Positions 40,872 to 49,277 of a stretch of 64,000 nt of DNA are shown one piece after another. This DNA is from Deinococcus cellulosilyticus NBRC 106333 = KACC 11606 (lineage in GTDB: Bacteria; Deinococcota; Deinococci; Deinococcales; Deinococcaceae): assembly GCF_007990775.1 (NCBI RefSeq), contig NZ_BJXB01000025.1, positions 1 to 64,000 of the forward strand, written 5' to 3'. The first letter of the stretch is position 1, and every line of letters starts with the position of its first letter. Made by a program: the position numbers and the translations under genes. A model generated the notes under the pieces. It was not told the DNA's origin, ran no database searches, and worked only from the letters and a program-made list of their open reading frames with translations.

Positions 40872-41432
40872 TCAGAGCACCCGTGAACGCTGCACGCCCA
40901 GCACCTGCACCCAGTACGATCCATACTCGGTTCCAGACTTTCTGGTGAACCCAAACCCGATTTCCCTGAATTCCGGGTTCATCAGGTTCCTGCAGTGGCC
41001 AGGAGACGTGAGCCAGCCATCAACGGTCGCCTGCACGTCCGGATACCCTGCAGCGATGTTCTCACCGACCATGCGGTAGTTGTAGTTGTACCTCAGGGCA
41101 CGCACAACCACATCGGACCTGTCAGACCCGTGGTGATCAAAGAAATCATGGGTCGCCATGTCCTCGGCGTGGTCCTGTGCGGCAGCAATCAGGCGAATGT
41201 TCAGCACCACAGGAGGTGCCGCCTGATGAAAATCATTGCCGCACTTGCGTGCAACTGCACGGGCAGCATTGGTGGCCTTCAGGAGTTTTTGCAGCAGGTC
41301 TTCACTGGGAGTGCGGTACGTCTGCACGGGGGTCACCTGGGGTTGACTGTCGGTGGGGGTCTGGGTTGCTGGACGATTGATGCAGCCGGTCAGGACTGAA
41401 GTGAGCAGAAGCAGAAGAACACGGAACTTCAC
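40872..41432 (-). CDS. CAP/SCP-domain lipoprotein, paralogue
   Basis: A 186-aa protein with lipobox VLTGC (Cys17), a Thr/Gln/Pro linker and a CAP domain: LIAAAQDHAEDMATHDFFDHHG, MVGENIAAGY, WLTSPGHCRNLMNPEFREIGFGF and YWVQVLGV. Residues match the CAP cavity His/Glu set better than its neighbour. The two genes are 49 nt apart and probably arose by duplication. The partner substrate is unknown. Confidence 0.87.
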   Translation of the reverse strand: MKFRVLLLLLTSVLTGCINRPATQTPTDSQPQVTPVQTYRTPSEDLLQKLLKATNAARAVARKCGNDFHQAAPPVVLNIRLIAAAQDHAEDMATHDFFDHHGSDRSDVVVRALRYNYNYRMVGENIAAGYPDVQATVDGWLTSPGHCRNLMNPEFREIGFGFTRKSGTEYGSYWVQVLGVQRSRVL

Positions 41433-41516
41433 CGTTCCAGACTACTTCAGGCCCCAGAAAATAGGGTGAGTCGAGGTTTAACCTCTCCTCACCTTTGGTG
41501 GAAAATCACACATATT

Positions 41517-41680
41517 GCCGAGAGCCGAGAGAAAGGTAGAACTTTAAAAATCAGCAGTCAAGGCATCCAGATGCAGGGAGCACAAAAAGGAAAGGGACTC
41601 AGAAGCAAGCTTCTGAGGATCGATTGCTTGAGCAAAAACAATTGCCTTTTGATGCGCCCTCGGCCCTCGGCTCTCGGCTT
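41517..41680. repeat. Intergenic element bounded by inverted GCCGAGA heptads
   Basis: The left end is GCCGAGA x2 (41517-41530). The right end, read on the minus strand, is GCCGAGA, GCCGAGG, GCCGAGG. The arms are inverted and enclose about 130 bp with a perfect inner palindrome (CTCAGAAGC-AA-GCTTCTGAG). Size and layout match the element at 4081-4247. The right end touches the 3' end of hbd. Confidence 0.55.
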
Positions 41681-42516
41681 CAATACCTGTAAAACCCTCT
41701 CCCACTCTTGCGGCCATAAAGCCCTGCCTGGACCATCTTGCGAAGCAGTGGGCTTGGACGGTATTTGTCGTCTCCGAGGCCTTTGTGCAGCACTTCCATG
41801 ATCGCCAGGCAGGTGTCCAGACCAATAAAATCTGCCAGGGTGAGGGGTCCCATCGGGTGGTTCATGCCCAGTTTCATGATGCCGTCGATGGCTTCAGGGG
41901 TGGCTACGCCTTCCATGACGCACTGGATGGCCTCGTTGATCATGGGCATCAGGATGCGGTTGGAGACAAAGCCAGGGAAGTCGTTGCATTCGATGGGGGT
42001 TTTGCCCATCTGTTTTGCGGTCTCTACCACGAAGGTTGTGGTTTCATCGCTGGTGGAATATCCCCGGATCACCTCGACAAGGCCCATCAGGGGGACGGGG
42101 TTCATGAAGTGCATCCCGATGAATTTCTCCGGGCGGCCTGATGCAGTGGCAAGACTGGTGATGGGAATGCTGCTGGTGTTGCTGGCCAGCACCCCTTCAG
42201 GCTTCACAATCTGCCCGAGTTGTTTGAAAAGGTCCAGCTTGAGGCTTTCATTTTCGATGATGGCCTCGACCACCAGATCACAGTCCTGGAAGTCCTGCAG
42301 TGCAGTGGTGAACTGGATTCTGGCCAGGATGTGTTCCGGGTTTTCGCTGATCTTGCCTTTTTCGTGAAGTTTTGCGAGGGATTTCTGGATGGTGGATTTT
42401 CCACGTTCCAGTGAAGCTTCCTGCACGTCCTGCACCAGCACGGTGAAACCGCTCTGGGCGGCCACCTGTGCAATGCCGCCTCCCATCTGACCTGCACCGA
42501 TCACACCAAATTTCAT
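41680..42516 (-). CDS. 3-hydroxybutyryl-CoA (3-hydroxyacyl-CoA) dehydrogenase
   Basis: A 278-aa single-domain NAD-dependent enzyme: Rossmann motif GAGQMGGGIAQVAAQSG, catalytic His/Glu region HFMNPVPLMGLVEVI, signature DFPGFVSNRILMPMINEA, and the end domain MGPLTLADFIGLDTCL. It matches the Hbd/PaaH family. With the thiolase two genes upstream it would interconvert acetoacetyl-CoA and hydroxybutyryl-CoA, or act in degradation. AGGGAG precedes the ATG; it lies 9 nt after the YciI gene. Confidence 0.93.
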   Translation of the reverse strand: MKFGVIGAGQMGGGIAQVAAQSGFTVLVQDVQEASLERGKSTIQKSLAKLHEKGKISENPEHILARIQFTTALQDFQDCDLVVEAIIENESLKLDLFKQLGQIVKPEGVLASNTSSIPITSLATASGRPEKFIGMHFMNPVPLMGLVEVIRGYSTSDETTTFVVETAKQMGKTPIECNDFPGFVSNRILMPMINEAIQCVMEGVATPEAIDGIMKLGMNHPMGPLTLADFIGLDTCLAIMEVLHKGLGDDKYRPSPLLRKMVQAGLYGRKSGRGFYRY

Positions 42517-42525
42517 GACACTCCC

Positions 42526-42837
42526 TTACTGCACGGCGGGCACATCGGGCAGGTTCAGGCTGCCGTGCCGCTTGACGGGTTCAAATTCGATCACTTCATA
42601 CACCGCCACACCCGAGGTCACGAAAGGATCTTCCTGGGCAATCTTTTCCCAGTCTGCCTTTGTGCCCCCTTTGGCCAGGATGATGCCGCCATCTCTGGGC
42701 ACCTGTGGACCGGACACCAGAAAGCGGCCCTGACGGTAGTAAACGTCGAGCCATTCCCGGTGTTCCACTCTTCTGGCTTCCACTTCTGCGGAGGGGCGAA
42801 TGTATTTCACAATCAGAACGAACAGGTTCTCAGACAT
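42526..42837 (-). CDS. YciI-like family protein
   Basis: A 103-aa small alpha/beta protein: RVEHREWLDVYYRQGRFLVSG with the conserved His and Asp, then GGIILAKG and DPFVTSGVAVYEVIEFEPV. YciI-like proteins have a dimeric ferredoxin-like fold; some act as small hydrolases or lyases, most are uncharacterised. TATAAG is five nt upstream of the ATG, so there may be an internal leaderless promoter inside the thiolase-hbd operon. Confidence 0.82.
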   Translation of the reverse strand: MSENLFVLIVKYIRPSAEVEARRVEHREWLDVYYRQGRFLVSGPQVPRDGGIILAKGGTKADWEKIAQEDPFVTSGVAVYEVIEFEPVKRHGSLNLPDVPAVQ

Positions 42838-42881
42838 GCTTTCTTATACCACCGGACCGGGAAGCCCCTTCCCGGTTCAGG

Positions 42882-44060
42882 TCACATTCGTTTGACCGCC
42901 AGGGACAGTCCGTTGCCTCCACCCATGCAGAGCGTGGCAACACCAAGCTCTTTGTCCTGTTGCTTCAGGGCATGGAGCAAGGTCACCAGAATGCGGGCAC
43001 CACTGGCTCCAATGGGGTGTCCCAGAGCCACTGCCCCACCATTGACATTGATGCGTTCAGGGGCGATCCCAAGTTCCTGGGTCACAGCGAGGGCCTGCAC
43101 GCTGAAAGCCTCATTGATTTCCCAGAGGTCGATGTCGCTGCCCTGGAGGTTCAGTTTTTTCAGCAGGTTCCGGGTGGCCGGGACGGGGGTCATCATCACC
43201 CATTCAGGGTCCAGGCCACCCGTGGCGTAACCCACGATTTCTGCGAGGGGTTTCAGACCGTGGGTCTGGGCGAATTCCTCGCTGACCACCAGCAGGCTTG
43301 CTGCAGCGTCGTTCAGACCAGGGGCGTTCCCTGCAGTCACACTGCCTTCTTTGGTAAATGCAGGTTTCAGCTTCCCAAGGGCCTCGATGCTGGTTTCGCG
43401 TCTGGGGCTCTCATCGGTGTCAATGATGGTGCTGCCTTTGCGACCAGCGATCTCGACAGGCACAATCTCATCTCTGAAGCGGCCTGCGTCAATGGACTCC
43501 AGGGCTTTCTGGTGGCTGCCGTAAGCGTAGGTGTCCTGACTGGCCCGATCCAGGCTGTACTTCTGGCACACGAGTTCAGCCGTCATGCCCATGTGCTGGT
43601 CGGTCATCGCACACCACAGGCCATCCTGAATGTTGGCGTCCAGGGCCTGCCCATGCCCGAGGCGGTACCCCTGACGGGCACCCATCAGGAGGTGAGGGGC
43701 GTTGCTCATGCTTTCCTGCCCTCCAGCAAGCACCGCATGCTGATCTCCAGCACGGATGCTCTGGGCTGCGAGCATCACGGCTTTCAGGCCGCTTCCGCAC
43801 ACCTTGTTGATGGTGAGTGCCCCGACGCTGCTGGGCAGACCTGCTTTGAGGGCGGCCTGACGCGCAGGGTTCTGGCCACTTCCTGCCTGAATCACCTGAC
43901 CCAGGATGACCTCTTCAATCAGGCTGGCATCGACTCCAGCCCGCCTGAGGGTCTCTTTGAGGGTGATGCTCCCAAGCTCTGGAGCACTGAGGGAACTTAA
44001 ACCGCCCAGAAATTTTCCGATGGGCGTTCTGCTGGCACTGACGATCACGGCTCGCTGCAT
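42882..44060 (-). CDS. Acetyl-CoA C-acetyltransferase (thiolase)
   Basis: A 392-aa thiolase with the acyl-enzyme Cys in NKVCGSGLKAVMLAAQ, the catalytic His in GGAVALGHPIGASGAR, and the second Cys in CMGGGNGLSLAV. It is cytoplasmic and condenses or cleaves acetoacetyl-CoA. It leads an operon with the YciI-like and hydroxyacyl-CoA dehydrogenase genes. GGAGGAA precedes the ATG. Confidence 0.95.
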   Translation of the reverse strand: MQRAVIVSASRTPIGKFLGGLSSLSAPELGSITLKETLRRAGVDASLIEEVILGQVIQAGSGQNPARQAALKAGLPSSVGALTINKVCGSGLKAVMLAAQSIRAGDQHAVLAGGQESMSNAPHLLMGARQGYRLGHGQALDANIQDGLWCAMTDQHMGMTAELVCQKYSLDRASQDTYAYGSHQKALESIDAGRFRDEIVPVEIAGRKGSTIIDTDESPRRETSIEALGKLKPAFTKEGSVTAGNAPGLNDAAASLLVVSEEFAQTHGLKPLAEIVGYATGGLDPEWVMMTPVPATRNLLKKLNLQGSDIDLWEINEAFSVQALAVTQELGIAPERINVNGGAVALGHPIGASGARILVTLLHALKQQDKELGVATLCMGGGNGLSLAVKRM

Positions 44061-44221
44061 GATTCCTCCGTGGATGACAGGGACTCTCCCTGATGGATGT
44101 GGATTGAACTGCTGTTGATCCTAACATACTGCTGCCTATACAGCTGTGTACAGAATGAATCTCAGTAAACCAGCGAAAAATGGGAGAGATTTTGAAAGAC
44201 AGAAGAAGGGTAAACCATTTT

Positions 44222-44325
44222 GCCGAGAGCCGAGAGCCGAGAGCCGAGAGCCGAGAGCCCAGGGTGCTTTGGCAAAAGCTCTGAGTCAAGTGCTGATGGC
44301 TGACGGCTGAACGCTGATGACTGCG
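44222..44325. repeat. Heptad repeat arrays between thiolase and DUF456 genes
   Basis: GCCGAGA x5 (44222-44256) followed by GCCCAGG. After about 27 bp come TGCTGAT, GGCTGAC, GGCTGAA, CGCTGAT and GACTGCG (44291-44325), exactly in 7-nt register. Both arrays run in the same direction here, unlike the inverted pairs elsewhere. Confidence 0.6.
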
Positions 44326-44379
44326 CCCTCTGCCTGTGCGTCACATACTTTTCACCCTATTGTAGTACGCTGTCAGTCA

Positions 44380-44850
44380 ATGGAAATTGCGATTTTCGTC
44401 ATTGTGTGGCTGATCGGACTGGTGGGCACCTTCATTCCGGTGGTCCCGGCGACTTTTGTCGTGTGGCTCGGTGCACTCATTTACGCTTACATGACTGGCT
44501 TTGCAGAGGTGACCTGGGGGTGGCTGATCGGGCTGGCACTGCTTGCCCTGCTGACCATGACCATTGACAACCTTGCGAGTGCCTGGGGCACCCGAAAGTA
44601 TGGTGGCAGCAACCTTGCCATGCTGGGGGCCATTGTGGGTGGCATTGTGGGCATCTTCCTGGGACCCCTGGGCCTTTTCATCGGGCCTTTTGTGGGTGCT
44701 TTTGGGTTTGAACTGCTCGGCAAGCAACCACCGCAGGCGGCTCTGAAAAGTGCATGGGGCGCTCTGGTGGGTCTGCTTGCTGGCATTCTGGGCAAATTCA
44801 TGATGCACCTCCTGATGGGGGGTCTGGTGCTCTGGAGGGCCCTGTCATGA
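44380..44850 (+). CDS. DUF456 family membrane protein
   Basis: A 156-aa protein with about four or five membrane helices. It shows the Gly-rich DUF456 pattern: IVWLIGLVGTFIPVVPATFVV, TMTIDNLASAWGTRKYGGS, and GGIVGIFLGPLGLFIGPFVGAF. The function is unknown. The ATG at 44380 is chosen because the hydrophobic N-terminus starts there. Its stop overlaps the next ATG. Confidence 0.82.
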   Translation: MEIAIFVIVWLIGLVGTFIPVVPATFVVWLGALIYAYMTGFAEVTWGWLIGLALLALLTMTIDNLASAWGTRKYGGSNLAMLGAIVGGIVGIFLGPLGLFIGPFVGAFGFELLGKQPPQAALKSAWGALVGLLAGILGKFMMHLLMGGLVLWRALS

Positions 44851-45062
44851 AGGTCTTCTACAGCCGTCCCGGGTGCAGCCTGTGTGACAAGGCCGAGGTG
44901 CTGCTGCAGCAGGCTGGCATACAATACGAAAAGAAAGACATATCCAATGATGTCGAGCTGGAAGCCGCCTTTGGCTGGGAGATTCCCGTTCTGCTGGAAG
45001 GAGATCGGGTGCTCTTGAAAGGAATTTTTGTGCTGGATGACGTGATGGAGTTAAGGGAGTAG
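44847..45062 (+). CDS. Glutaredoxin-like (DUF836) protein
   Basis: A 71-aa protein: KVFYSRPGCSLCDKAEVLL with a CxxC redox motif, IQYEKKDISND, then a cis-Pro region WEIPVLLEGDRVL. This is the short YfcF/DUF836 glutaredoxin-like fold. It overlaps DUF456 by 4 nt and lies 2 nt before lgt. Confidence 0.85.
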   Translation: MKVFYSRPGCSLCDKAEVLLQQAGIQYEKKDISNDVELEAAFGWEIPVLLEGDRVLLKGIFVLDDVMELRE

Positions 45063-45064
45063 AC

Positions 45065-45961
45065 ATGGACCCAATTTTTTTACAGATCGGCAATTTCACC
45101 ATTGCCTGGTACGGCGTGCTGATGATGGCAGGCATCATGGCCGGAGCAATCATCGCCCAGCGTCTCGCAGTCAAACGGGGCCTCAATGGCAACATGATCA
45201 GCGACATCATCTTCTGGGCGGTCATCTGGGGGGTCATCGGGGCGCGTCTGGTGTTCGTGGTGACCAGTCCTGAGGCCTTCACAGGCATCACCGACCCGAT
45301 GCAGAAACTCATTGCCTGGGTGAACATCCGCAGTGGAGGCCTGAGCATTCACGGGGGCCTGCTCTTCGGCGTTGCGGTGTTCCTGTATTACCAGTGGCGA
45401 TACAAAATCAATTTCTATGAGTACGCCTCATTGCTGGCCCCAGGGCTCGGTCTGGGCATCATTGGGGGGCGTCTGGGCAACATCATGAACGGCTCGGACA
45501 CCGTGGGTCGTCCCACCGGGTGGCCCATCGGTTTCACCTGGCCTGAATCTGCCAAGGGCTTTCACACCGCGATGTGCAACGCCAACAACCCCGAGAACCT
45601 GGTGCAGTACTGCACCAATGGTCTGGTGACCGTTCCCGTGCACTTCACCCAGCTTTACGGGGTGATCATCGGGGTGGTGCTGGTGCTGCTGGCTTTTTAC
45701 TGGCTTCGCACAAAAACCGCCTATCAGGTGTTCTACCTCACCGTGATGTGGTACAGCATTCTGCGTTCTGTGGTGGAAGAAACCTTCCGTCTGAACCCCC
45801 TCACCTTCAACGTGTACCTCTCCGAAGGTCCAGACAAGGCAGGCATCGGGCTCTTCACTCTCACCCAGGTGGCAAGTATTGTACTGGTCATCTGGTGCCT
45901 TGTGATGCTCTTCCGAGAACCCAAGGCACCCACCACTGTGAAGGAGCAAGTCCGTGCTTGA
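45065..45961 (+). CDS. lgt: Prolipoprotein diacylglyceryl transferase
   Basis: A 298-aa integral membrane enzyme that lipidates the lipobox Cys of prolipoproteins. It has the Lgt signature GGRLGNIMNGSDTVGRPT, an early VIGARLVFVV segment and IRSGGLSIHGGL. Several lipoprotein substrates (2343, 29929, 40262, 40872) lie in this window. It overlaps glmU by 8 nt. Confidence 0.95.
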   Translation: MDPIFLQIGNFTIAWYGVLMMAGIMAGAIIAQRLAVKRGLNGNMISDIIFWAVIWGVIGARLVFVVTSPEAFTGITDPMQKLIAWVNIRSGGLSIHGGLLFGVAVFLYYQWRYKINFYEYASLLAPGLGLGIIGGRLGNIMNGSDTVGRPTGWPIGFTWPESAKGFHTAMCNANNPENLVQYCTNGLVTVPVHFTQLYGVIIGVVLVLLAFYWLRTKTAYQVFYLTVMWYSILRSVVEETFRLNPLTFNVYLSEGPDKAGIGLFTLTQVASIVLVIWCLVMLFREPKAPTTVKEQVRA

Positions 45962-47390
45962 AGTTGTCATTTTAGCGGCGGGGCAGGGCACCCGCATGAA
46001 ATCCAAACTGCCCAAAGTTCTCCATCCCGTGTGTGGCCGCAGCATGCTGGGCTACAGCGTCCTGCGTGCCCAGGAGATGGGGGCACAAAAAATCGTGGTT
46101 GTGACCGGCCACGGTGCAGACAAAGTTGAAGAGGCTTTCGCTGATTCCGGGGTTGTGTTTGCCCGTCAGGACCAGCAACTCGGCACCGCCCACGCCTTCA
46201 AGGTGGCTGTGCCTCACCTCTCTGGCAGCAGTGACGTGCTGGTGCTCTACGGGGACACCCCCCTGATCCGTCTGGAAACCCTGCAGGACATGCAGAAATC
46301 CCATGCGGAATCTGGAGCAGGCATGACCGTCCTGACCGCCGAACTGCCAGATGCCACCGGTTATGGTCGCATTGTGCGGGGTGGGGACGGCTCTGTTGAG
46401 CGCATCGTCGAGGAGAAGGCTGCAAACCCTGAAGAGAAAAAAATCCGCGAATTCAACAGCGGTGTGTACATTTTCAATCCCAGAGCCCTGGAACTCGTGA
46501 ACCAGATTGGCAACAACAATGCCGCCAACGAGTACTACCTGACCGATGTGCTGGAACTGTACCGCCAGGAAGGGGCCAAAGTTCAGGCGTTCAAAATTCA
46601 GGACGCTTCTGAACTTTCCGGTTCCAATGACCGGGTGCAGCTTGCCGAGGCCGACCAGATCATGCGCAGGCGCATCAACACGCAGCACATGCGGGCAGGC
46701 GTGACCCTGATTGATCCCGACAGCACCTACATCGAGGACACCGTGAAAATCGGCAGAGACAGTCTGATCGAACCCGGTGCCGTGCTGAAAGGCAACACCG
46801 TGCTGGGTGAGGATGTGCGTGTGGGAGCCTACAGCGTCATCGAGGACAGCCTGGTGCACGATGGGGTCACCATCAAGAGCCACACTGTGCTGGAAGGTGC
46901 CGAAGTGCACTCCGGGGCAGATGCCGGTCCCTTCGCCCGCCTGAGGCCCGGTGCTGTGCTGGAAAAAGACGTGCACGTGGGCAACTTCGTGGAAGTCAAG
47001 AACACCCGCATGCTCGAAGGGTCCAAGGCCGGACACCTGACTTACCTTGGCGATGCCACCGTGGGCCGCGAGGTCAATGTGGGGGCAGGAACCATCACCG
47101 CCAACTACAACGGCATTGGCAAATTCAAAACCGTGATTGGGGACGGTGCCTTCATTGGCAGCAACTCTGTGCTGGTGGCTCCTGTGGAAGTCGGGGCCGG
47201 AGCCATGGTTGCCGCAGGAAGCGTGGTCACCCAGGACATCCCCGAGGGTTCTCTGGGTGTGGCACGGGGCAGACAGCGCAACATCGACGATTACGCAAGG
47301 CGCTTCTGGGAGCAGAACAGCGAAAAAGTCAGCCAGAAGCATAGGGTGCTACACGCGTGGTTACAGCACCAGAAGGCCCGCAATTCGTGA
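45954..47390 (+). CDS. glmU: Bifunctional GlmU (GlcNAc-1-P uridyltransferase / GlcN-1-P acetyltransferase)
   Basis: A 478-aa enzyme. The N-terminal uridyltransferase has LAAGQGTRMKSKLPKVLHP, GTAHAF and YGDTPL. The C-terminal left-handed beta-helix has hexapeptide repeats (VGAYSVIEDSLVHDGVTIK and NVGAGTITANYNGIGKFKT) with the acetyltransferase active site around RLRPGAVLEKDVHVGNFVEVKN. It makes UDP-GlcNAc for peptidoglycan. The start is GTG 45954, inside the lgt coding sequence. Confidence 0.96.
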   Translation: MLEVVILAAGQGTRMKSKLPKVLHPVCGRSMLGYSVLRAQEMGAQKIVVVTGHGADKVEEAFADSGVVFARQDQQLGTAHAFKVAVPHLSGSSDVLVLYGDTPLIRLETLQDMQKSHAESGAGMTVLTAELPDATGYGRIVRGGDGSVERIVEEKAANPEEKKIREFNSGVYIFNPRALELVNQIGNNNAANEYYLTDVLELYRQEGAKVQAFKIQDASELSGSNDRVQLAEADQIMRRRINTQHMRAGVTLIDPDSTYIEDTVKIGRDSLIEPGAVLKGNTVLGEDVRVGAYSVIEDSLVHDGVTIKSHTVLEGAEVHSGADAGPFARLRPGAVLEKDVHVGNFVEVKNTRMLEGSKAGHLTYLGDATVGREVNVGAGTITANYNGIGKFKTVIGDGAFIGSNSVLVAPVEVGAGAMVAAGSVVTQDIPEGSLGVARGRQRNIDDYARRFWEQNSEKVSQKHRVLHAWLQHQKARNS

Positions 47391-47519
47391 GCAAACGTGC
47401 ATTTGACCTTGGCAAGGTACACTGAAGAGGTCACAATGGAAGGGTGCATGGCCTGAGAGAGGTCACTGCTTTCAGGGAACTTTCACCCGAGGCAGGCATT
47501 CTAAGGACAGGAGGTTGAC

Positions 47520-47723
47520 ATGAACCTAGGCCCCGGTGAAATCATTCTGATTCTGATCGCCGTGCTGCTGATCTTCGGACCCAAGAAACTGCCTGAGCTG
47601 GGCAAGAGTCTGGGACAGGGCATCCGCGAGTTCAAAAAAGGCACCAAAGAGATGCGCGACGATCTCGAAGCCAGCTTCAAAGACGAGCCCGAAGCACCCA
47701 AAGAAGCACCCAAGAGCATTTAA
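47520..47723 (+). CDS. tatA: Sec-independent translocase subunit TatA
   Basis: A 67-aa protein: short membrane helix IILILIAVLLIFGPKKLPEL with the FGP hinge, amphipathic helix GKSLGQGIREFKKGTKEM, and an acidic/Pro tail. CAGGAGG precedes the ATG. TatA forms the pore-like component of the twin-arginine pathway. tatC lies 1.5 kb downstream, after a radical SAM gene. Confidence 0.95.
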   Translation: MNLGPGEIILILIAVLLIFGPKKLPELGKSLGQGIREFKKGTKEMRDDLEASFKDEPEAPKEAPKSI

Positions 47724-47743
47724 ACAACTTCAGCACACATTTT

Positions 47744-47779
47744 CAGGTGGTCTGTCCTTTCGGGACAAACCACCTGTTT
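47744..47779 (+). terminator. Terminator of tatA
   Basis: Stem CAGGTGGT-x-TGTCC / GGGACA-x-ACCACCTG with loop TTTC, followed by TTTCTG. Confidence 0.7.
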
Positions 47780-47799
47780 CTGTGCCTGTACTGTGAGAC

Positions 47800-48930
47800 A
47801 TGAGACCCGATTTTTCGCAGTACCCCTTCCTTGTGGCCTGGGAGATGACCCACGCCTGCCTGATGGCCTGCAAGCACTGCCGCGCCTCCGCAGAAAAAAA
47901 TCCTCTGCTGGGAGAACTCAGCACCGAGCAGGGAAAACAGCTTCTGGACGAACTTGCCACCTACACCCCCAGACCCCTGGTCCTGATGACCGGAGGGGAC
48001 CCCCTGCAAAGGGAAGATGTTTTTGAACTTCTGGAACACGCCAGAACGCTGGACCTCAAGATCGGTTTCACCCCTGCAGCCTCGGTGGCCCTCACCAGAG
48101 ACGCCATTGTGAAACTCAAAGAAGCAGGAGTCACCCGACTGGCCCTGTCTCTGGATGCCGCCAGTGCAGAGTTGCACGATGCCTTCCGGGGAGAGCCTGG
48201 AACATTTGACCGCACCATCCAGGCCCTGGAGTGGGCCAGGGAAATTGGACTTCCCACCCAGATCAACACCACCGTCACCCGCAACAACAGCGAGGACATC
48301 AAGCAACTTCCAGCCCTGCTGGAGGAAAAAGGCGTGGTGTTGTGGAGTGTGTTCTACCTGGTCCCGGTGGGCAGGGGCCAGATCCTCAAGCAACTCACCT
48401 CCCATCAATTTGAAGACCACCTGCACTGGCTCTACAACCTGTCTTTGACCTCCAGTTTCCATGTGAAAACCACCGAGGCCCACCACTTCAGACGGGTGGT
48501 GATGCAGGAAAGGGCAAAACAGGCCCAGAAAGACCATGCCCTTGCAGCAGGAGAAAGCCTGCACCAGGGCTACTTCAAAGACGGCATGGAACACTCCCGC
48601 ATCGGTGTCAGTGACGGGAACGGTTTTGTGTTCATCAGTTGCACGGGGAATGTCTCCCCTTCCGGTTTCCTGCCCCTGACCGCCGGGAACGTCAAACAGA
48701 CCAGCCTGAAGGAAATTTATCAGGACAGCCTGCTCTTCCGTGAACTCCGGCAAAAGGACCTCCTGAAAGGCAAATGCGGCTTCTGCGAGTTCAAACAGAT
48801 CTGTGGGGGCTCAAGGGCCAGGGCGTGGGCGGAAACTGGAGACCACATGGCGGCGGAGCCCCGGTGCAGTTATGTGCCACCTGCGTTTCTGAACAGGGCC
48901 GGGGCCCGGGGGCCGAGAGTCGAGGGCTGA
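47800..48930 (+). CDS. Radical SAM / SPASM protein (TIGR04053-like, haem-associated family)
   Basis: A 376-aa protein. The radical SAM cluster motif CxxxCxxC is C20, C24, C27 in THACLMACKHCRAS, and the SAM motif GGDPLQ follows. The C-terminal SPASM-type Cys set is in SCTGNVSPSGFLPLTAGN and KGKCGFCEFKQICGGSRARAW, then RCSYVPP. It resembles the AhbD/TIGR04053 branch, linked to haem biosynthesis or peptide modification; no precursor peptide is seen nearby, so the haem branch is favoured. The last residues (GARGPRVEG) are encoded by a GCCGAGA-type repeat at 48912-48932. Confidence 0.85.
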   Translation: MRPDFSQYPFLVAWEMTHACLMACKHCRASAEKNPLLGELSTEQGKQLLDELATYTPRPLVLMTGGDPLQREDVFELLEHARTLDLKIGFTPAASVALTRDAIVKLKEAGVTRLALSLDAASAELHDAFRGEPGTFDRTIQALEWAREIGLPTQINTTVTRNNSEDIKQLPALLEEKGVVLWSVFYLVPVGRGQILKQLTSHQFEDHLHWLYNLSLTSSFHVKTTEAHHFRRVVMQERAKQAQKDHALAAGESLHQGYFKDGMEHSRIGVSDGNGFVFISCTGNVSPSGFLPLTAGNVKQTSLKEIYQDSLLFRELRQKDLLKGKCGFCEFKQICGGSRARAWAETGDHMAAEPRCSYVPPAFLNRAGARGPRVEG

Positions 48931-49190
48931 AAGAGCCCTACTGCCTTGTGGGATGCTGCGCATCCACAAGGGGGTTGCTGAGGGTTTAGATCCCCCCGCG
49001 CATCGCTACTCTGCGGTCCCCCCTTGAGTAAGGGGTTGGTGAAAAACAAGAAGGACGCTATGCCAGACGCACATCAAGTCTCCCTTAACAAGGGGGACAG
49101 CCCTGTAGGGGCGAGGCGTGCTGAGAGACCAGGATGCGGTCTCTCGTTTAGCACAAGACAGCGTGCCTCGCCCTGTGAAGGGCAGGGGGA
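48912..49190. repeat. Repeat-rich intergenic region between the radical SAM gene and tatC
   Basis: About 350 bp without a gene. It starts with heptads (GCCGAGA, GTCGAGG, GCTGAAA) at 48912-48932. It then holds CCCCCTTGAGTAAGGGG-type and CCCTTAACAAGGGGG-type short palindromes, and a compound inverted repeat at about 49108-49184: GGGGCGAGGCGTGCTG with a distant CAGCGTGCCTCGCCC, enclosing GAGAGACC / GGTCTCTC. GTAGGGGCG is shared with copies at 52536 and 55576. Confidence 0.55.
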
Positions 49191-49277
49191 TCTGGCCCCA
49201 GCAACCTCAAACGCCCACGGCAATTCGTTCCTCAGGCAGACCTTCCTCTTATCTTTCTCCGGTACACTGTTACTAGC

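Noticed and set aside
44222..44256. CRISPR or origin iteron
   Set aside because: Units are only 7 nt with no spacers, and similar arrays occur at many intergenic sites; no dnaA or rep gene is near.
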